The notes under the pieces are model-generated. The model was not told where the DNA came from. It was given only the letters and a program-made list of their open reading frames with translations, and ran no database searches. A DNA stretch of 15,491 bases from Candidatus Mcinerneyibacteriota bacterium (lineage in GTDB: Bacteria > AUK180 > JAQVHJ01): NCBI GenBank assembly GCA_030630935.1, contig DAOVMD010000019.1, positions 1 through 15,491 on the forward strand, written 5' to 3'. Shown one piece after another: positions 13,601 to 15,491 of this stretch (positions within the stretch are counted from its first letter, which is position 1; every line of letters begins with the position of its first letter). The translations under genes and the position numbers were made by a program.

Positions 13601-15491
13601 TAGTTATGAAACGACTGCAAATGGTGTTGGTGGTGACCCTATTAGTAACGGTTTGAATTTAACTATTAACGCAAGTTCACCGATTACAAATTATGCCGAT
13701 GCAATTTTCAGTTCAACTGCTGATGTAATATTTAATAATAGCAAACCCGAACCTTGCGGTTTACGATATGATAACGGAACATATCGTGTTGTCACACTTG
13801 TATTTCCATTTGAAAATATCTCAAGTTCCACAAACCGAAATACTCTGATGAATAAAGTATTAACCTGGCTTCAGAATGGTGGAGGTGCATCAGATACAAC
13901 TGCTCCGGCAGCCGTTTCCAATCTTAATGCTGTACAGGGAACCACATCAGGTGAGATTGTTCTAACATGGACAGCACCTGGTGACGATGGTAATTCAGGT
14001 CAGGCAGCAGAATATATAATTAAATATAATACAACTGCAATTTCTGAGTCAAACTGGAATTCTTCAAGTGATATTTCAGGGGAACCTACTCCAAAGACTG
14101 CAGGGTCAGGAGAGACACTTACGATTTCAGGATTTACTCCGAATGAAAGTTATTACTTTGCAATTAAAACGAAAGATGAGGTTCCTAATATTTCAGCGGT
14201 TTCAAACTCTCCTTCTGTAACAGCGCCCGGTTCTCAAAATTCCGGTGAGTATCATAGTGCAGATACTCCAAAATCCATTCCGGATAATAATACAACCGGT
14301 GTTGAGACCTATATTCCCGTAATTGAAAGTTACACAATTTCTGAAATTGAAATATATCTAAATATCAAGCATACATATCGCGGCGATCTTAGGGTAACAT
14401 TGAAGTCTCCAGCCGGTACAGTAGTAACCTTACATAATCGTGGTGGCGGCTCAGCGGATAACCTTGTCGGGTGGTATGCGACTGAGGTAACCCCATCAGG
14501 ACCAGGCTCTCTTAATGACTTTATTGGTGAGAATTGTAATGGGAACTGGTACCTGAATGTTGATGATAATTATTCACAGGATACCGGAACAATTGATGAA
14601 TGGGTAATTAAAATGAAATACAATACAGGTGTTGTTAGTGATGGTACTCCGCCAGCTGATATTACAAACTTGACAGCGTATAAAAATTCGGATAGTTCAG
14701 TTACCTTAAAATGGACTTCTCCGGGTGACGATGGTAATACCGGTACAGCAGATCATTATGTCATAAAACATAATACTGTTAATATAACTGATTCAAACTG
14801 GACATCTTCATCTTCTCTTTCGGGATTACCCGCTCCTTCAGCTCCGGGGTCACAAGAGCAGTTGATAGTAAATAGCTTGTTAACCGGAACAACATATTAT
14901 TTTGCAATCAAGACTTATGATGAAGAGGATAATTATTCAGGATTATCGAATGTCGCGTCGTATTATTTATCTCCACCTGCTCCGGAAATTACAATTCTTT
15001 TAGTCGAAGACGCAAATTCGAGTTCAGTTAATACCATATATACTAATGCATTAGATGCAAAAGGTTATACGTATGATACCTGGGATACTTCCGGTTCGGG
15101 GTCACCATCCGCAGCAACCTTGAAAAATTATTCAGTAGTAATCTGGTTTACAGGTGCTGACTCTACGACAACTTTAAGCCCTGCTGATGAAACAAACTTG
15201 AAATCATATTTAAACGCTCATGGTCATTTATTCTTTATCAGTCAGGATTATTTCTATGATTTAATGGGTGACCCAGCTGGTTCTGTTTCTATCTCTAATG
15301 ATTTCATTAATAATTACTTACATATTTCACATGTAGATAATGATGTCGATTCTCCAAGAAAAGATATGCAGTATGGCCTAAACAATGACCCGATCTCTGA
15401 TAGTGTAGTTGTTAGTATTGGAGGAACTCCCATTACAAATTATTCTGATTCATTTACGAAAACAGACGGGGTGGATTCCTTTGCTGTAACC
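10674..15491 (+). CDS. Large modular bacillopeptidase F-like S8 protease, 3' end cut by window
   Basis: The frame is open from an ATG with an AAGGAGG Shine-Dalgarno sequence (10662-10668) to the window end: 1606 codons and no stop. The start gives a signal peptide (about 1-24). Next come an inhibitor-I9-like prodomain (about 42-160) and an S8 catalytic domain (about 170-485). The catalytic residues are Asp193 (NFDTGV), His238 (QHGTHTM) and Ser425 (GTSMACPHAAG), with oxyanion Asn346 (SAGNNG). Then follow a CARDB-like beta domain (about 488-612), P domain 1 (614-739), FN3-1 (745-857) and an amidotransferase-like ILLVDDD domain (859-1068). The series continues with FN3-2 (1075-1182), P domain 2 (1194-1316), FN3-3 (1325-1438) and a second ILLVED domain (1439 onward). 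The catalytic part resembles bacillopeptidase F. It is predicted to be secreted or surface-bound. Any C-terminal sorting signal would lie beyond the window. Confidence 0.93.
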   Translation, partial: MIPKNQIFILILLILFIFSGSIFGGEISSELDSYINLKSRSDELIPIVIHMKEKLDVKSMSTDLRNQSASKQFIHKQIITSLQSIAKNSQHEIISIIEKEIQIGNAKDLTTFWVFNGMTLEATPSLIKQLASLESVELVREQLEIHLINDKFYSIPPAKTRAEVKDFGVKQIKADQMWALGYRGDGIIVANFDTGVNLNHKDLSGKWLGNTKPASECWFDPWSNTSQPVDGGTNTWQHGTHTMATIIGDDVSGGVHYGVAPNAKWIAARMFSYDGNASETNTIKCFQWLADPDGNPATNTDVPHICNNSWGATNPYTGAGVCNSGYYTYIDNCENLGIVLLFSAGNNGEYGSKTIGSPASRITTYLNAFSIGATDSSRNIGSFSSRGPSTCDGSTIKPEVSAPGVQVWSADGSSTNGYKYGDGTSMACPHAAGAAALLLQYKPDATVIEIKKALYYTATYGYNQHGEDNNFGRGIIDVMAAKDYLQPVADPNIDYVSKYIDDSSGNSNNYADPGESIKIQVTLKNTGSNAASISGVLSSTDPYVTISDSSSTFQDISTNSTGTTNFPHFSVSIDGGCPLGHVIQFTLNITSNGGSYNTSKSFFIQVGTPTANTHNSTDTPIAIPDNNTTGITSNLDLSNVGTIADINIYLNITHTYIGDLKITLISPEGTPIVLHNKSGGGTDNIVGWYDTDKPEDGPGKLDDLVGENGSGNWRIAITDTAGQDTGQLNSWKLEITSYGQPTDSIPPSDISNLSAVSGTVEGTVKLTWTSPGDDGNSGQAAKYILKYNTVLITSGNWNSSSEVTGLPTPKTAGGSESITLSGLTPGQLYYFALKTEDEIPNTSGLSNVPSAAAKQAAPILLVDDDNGGTVETYYTSSLDAGAYVYDTWSVKDSGSPDSSKLQSYQYVIWFTGGDYQTTLTTTDENNLKLYLNNGGRLFLVSDDYLYQITGGTDGNLTQDFPKNYLKIDSCDNDVGDSYETTANGVGGDPISNGLNLTINASSPITNYADAIFSSTADVIFNNSKPEPCGLRYDNGTYRVVTLVFPFENISSSTNRNTLMNKVLTWLQNGGGASDTTAPAAVSNLNAVQGTTSGEIVLTWTAPGDDGNSGQAAEYIIKYNTTAISESNWNSSSDISGEPTPKTAGSGETLTISGFTPNESYYFAIKTKDEVPNISAVSNSPSVTAPGSQNSGEYHSADTPKSIPDNNTTGVETYIPVIESYTISEIEIYLNIKHTYRGDLRVTLKSPAGTVVTLHNRGGGSADNLVGWYATEVTPSGPGSLNDFIGENCNGNWYLNVDDNYSQDTGTIDEWVIKMKYNTGVVSDGTPPADITNLTAYKNSDSSVTLKWTSPGDDGNTGTADHYVIKHNTVNITDSNWTSSSSLSGLPAPSAPGSQEQLIVNSLLTGTTYYFAIKTYDEEDNYSGLSNVASYYLSPPAPEITILLVEDANSSSVNTIYTNALDAKGYTYDTWDTSGSGSPSAATLKNYSVVIWFTGADSTTTLSPADETNLKSYLNAHGHLFFISQDYFYDLMGDPAGSVSISNDFINNYLHISHVDNDVDSPRKDMQYGLNNDPISDSVVVSIGGTPITNYSDSFTKTDGVDSFAVT
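12513..12890 (+). repeat. P (proprotein convertase) domain, copy 1, inside the large protease
   Basis: Residues 614-739 read as a P/Homo B domain: IPDNNTTGI, IYLNITHTYIGDLKITLISP, LHN...GGG, NIVGWYDT, LVGENGSGNW and SWKLEI. P domains are jelly-roll modules that usually follow S8 proteases and stabilise or anchor them. The same module recurs at 14253-14622. Confidence 0.85.
14253..14622 (+). repeat. P domain, copy 2, inside the large protease
   Basis: Residues 1194-1316 repeat the P-domain motifs in the same order: IPDNNTTGV, IYLNIKHTYRGDLRVTLKSP, LHNRGGG, NLVGWYAT, FIGENCNGNW and EWVIKM. At the DNA level the two copies have diverged by many silent changes, so the duplication is not recent. 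This copy is far from the catalytic domain, which is unusual for a P domain. Confidence 0.85.

Overview
The window is AT-rich bacterial DNA carrying nine genes and one repeat-rich non-coding block. The gene content suggests a member of the FCB (Fibrobacterota-Chlorobiota-Bacteroidota) group or a neighbouring candidate phylum such as Cloacimonadota. The reasons are a PorV/PorQ-type outer-membrane protein, a secreted protease with a YNFPNPF-type C-terminal (type IX-like) sorting domain, large modular secreted proteases, and REP-like intergenic repeats. The phylum is inferred; the sequence has no rRNA or other decisive marker.

Layout. Positions 1-1028 hold no convincing gene. They contain several perfect hairpins and four copies of a ~65-85 bp repeat, two of them inside a longer ~164 bp duplicated unit. 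From 1029 to 4414 (minus strand) lies a tight three-gene run: ribE (riboflavin synthase), ribBA, and a secreted protein with three CAP/SCP-like segments that starts at a TTG overlapping the ribBA stop. Positions 4415-4668 hold a probable ribE promoter, a 120 bp MITE-like element with perfect 28 bp terminal inverted repeats, and the groEL terminator. groEL (4669-6333, minus) stands alone without groES and has its own promoter and a perfect CIRCE operator, so it is probably under HrcA heat-shock control.

From 6441 to 10410 (minus) lies a probable operon. In transcription order it encodes a subtilisin-like protease with a sorting domain, a PorV/PorQ-family beta-barrel protein, a lone cyclic-nucleotide-binding-domain protein, a gamma-carbonic anhydrase, and, after a larger gap, folK. 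A textbook TTGACA-N17-TATAAT promoter precedes it. Diverging from it on the plus strand is a very large bacillopeptidase F-like secreted protease (10674 to beyond the window end). It has its own TTGACA promoter and duplicated P-domain / fibronectin III / amidotransferase-like modules.

Function. The window combines cofactor biosynthesis (riboflavin, folate), protein folding and protein secretion. The two divergent protease genes together with the PorV-like protein look like a secreted proteolysis locus. No wholly new system is proven here. The best leads are the protease-PorV unit, the modular protease, the triple-CAP protein, the CNB protein lacking its phosphate-binding arginine, and the repeat families.
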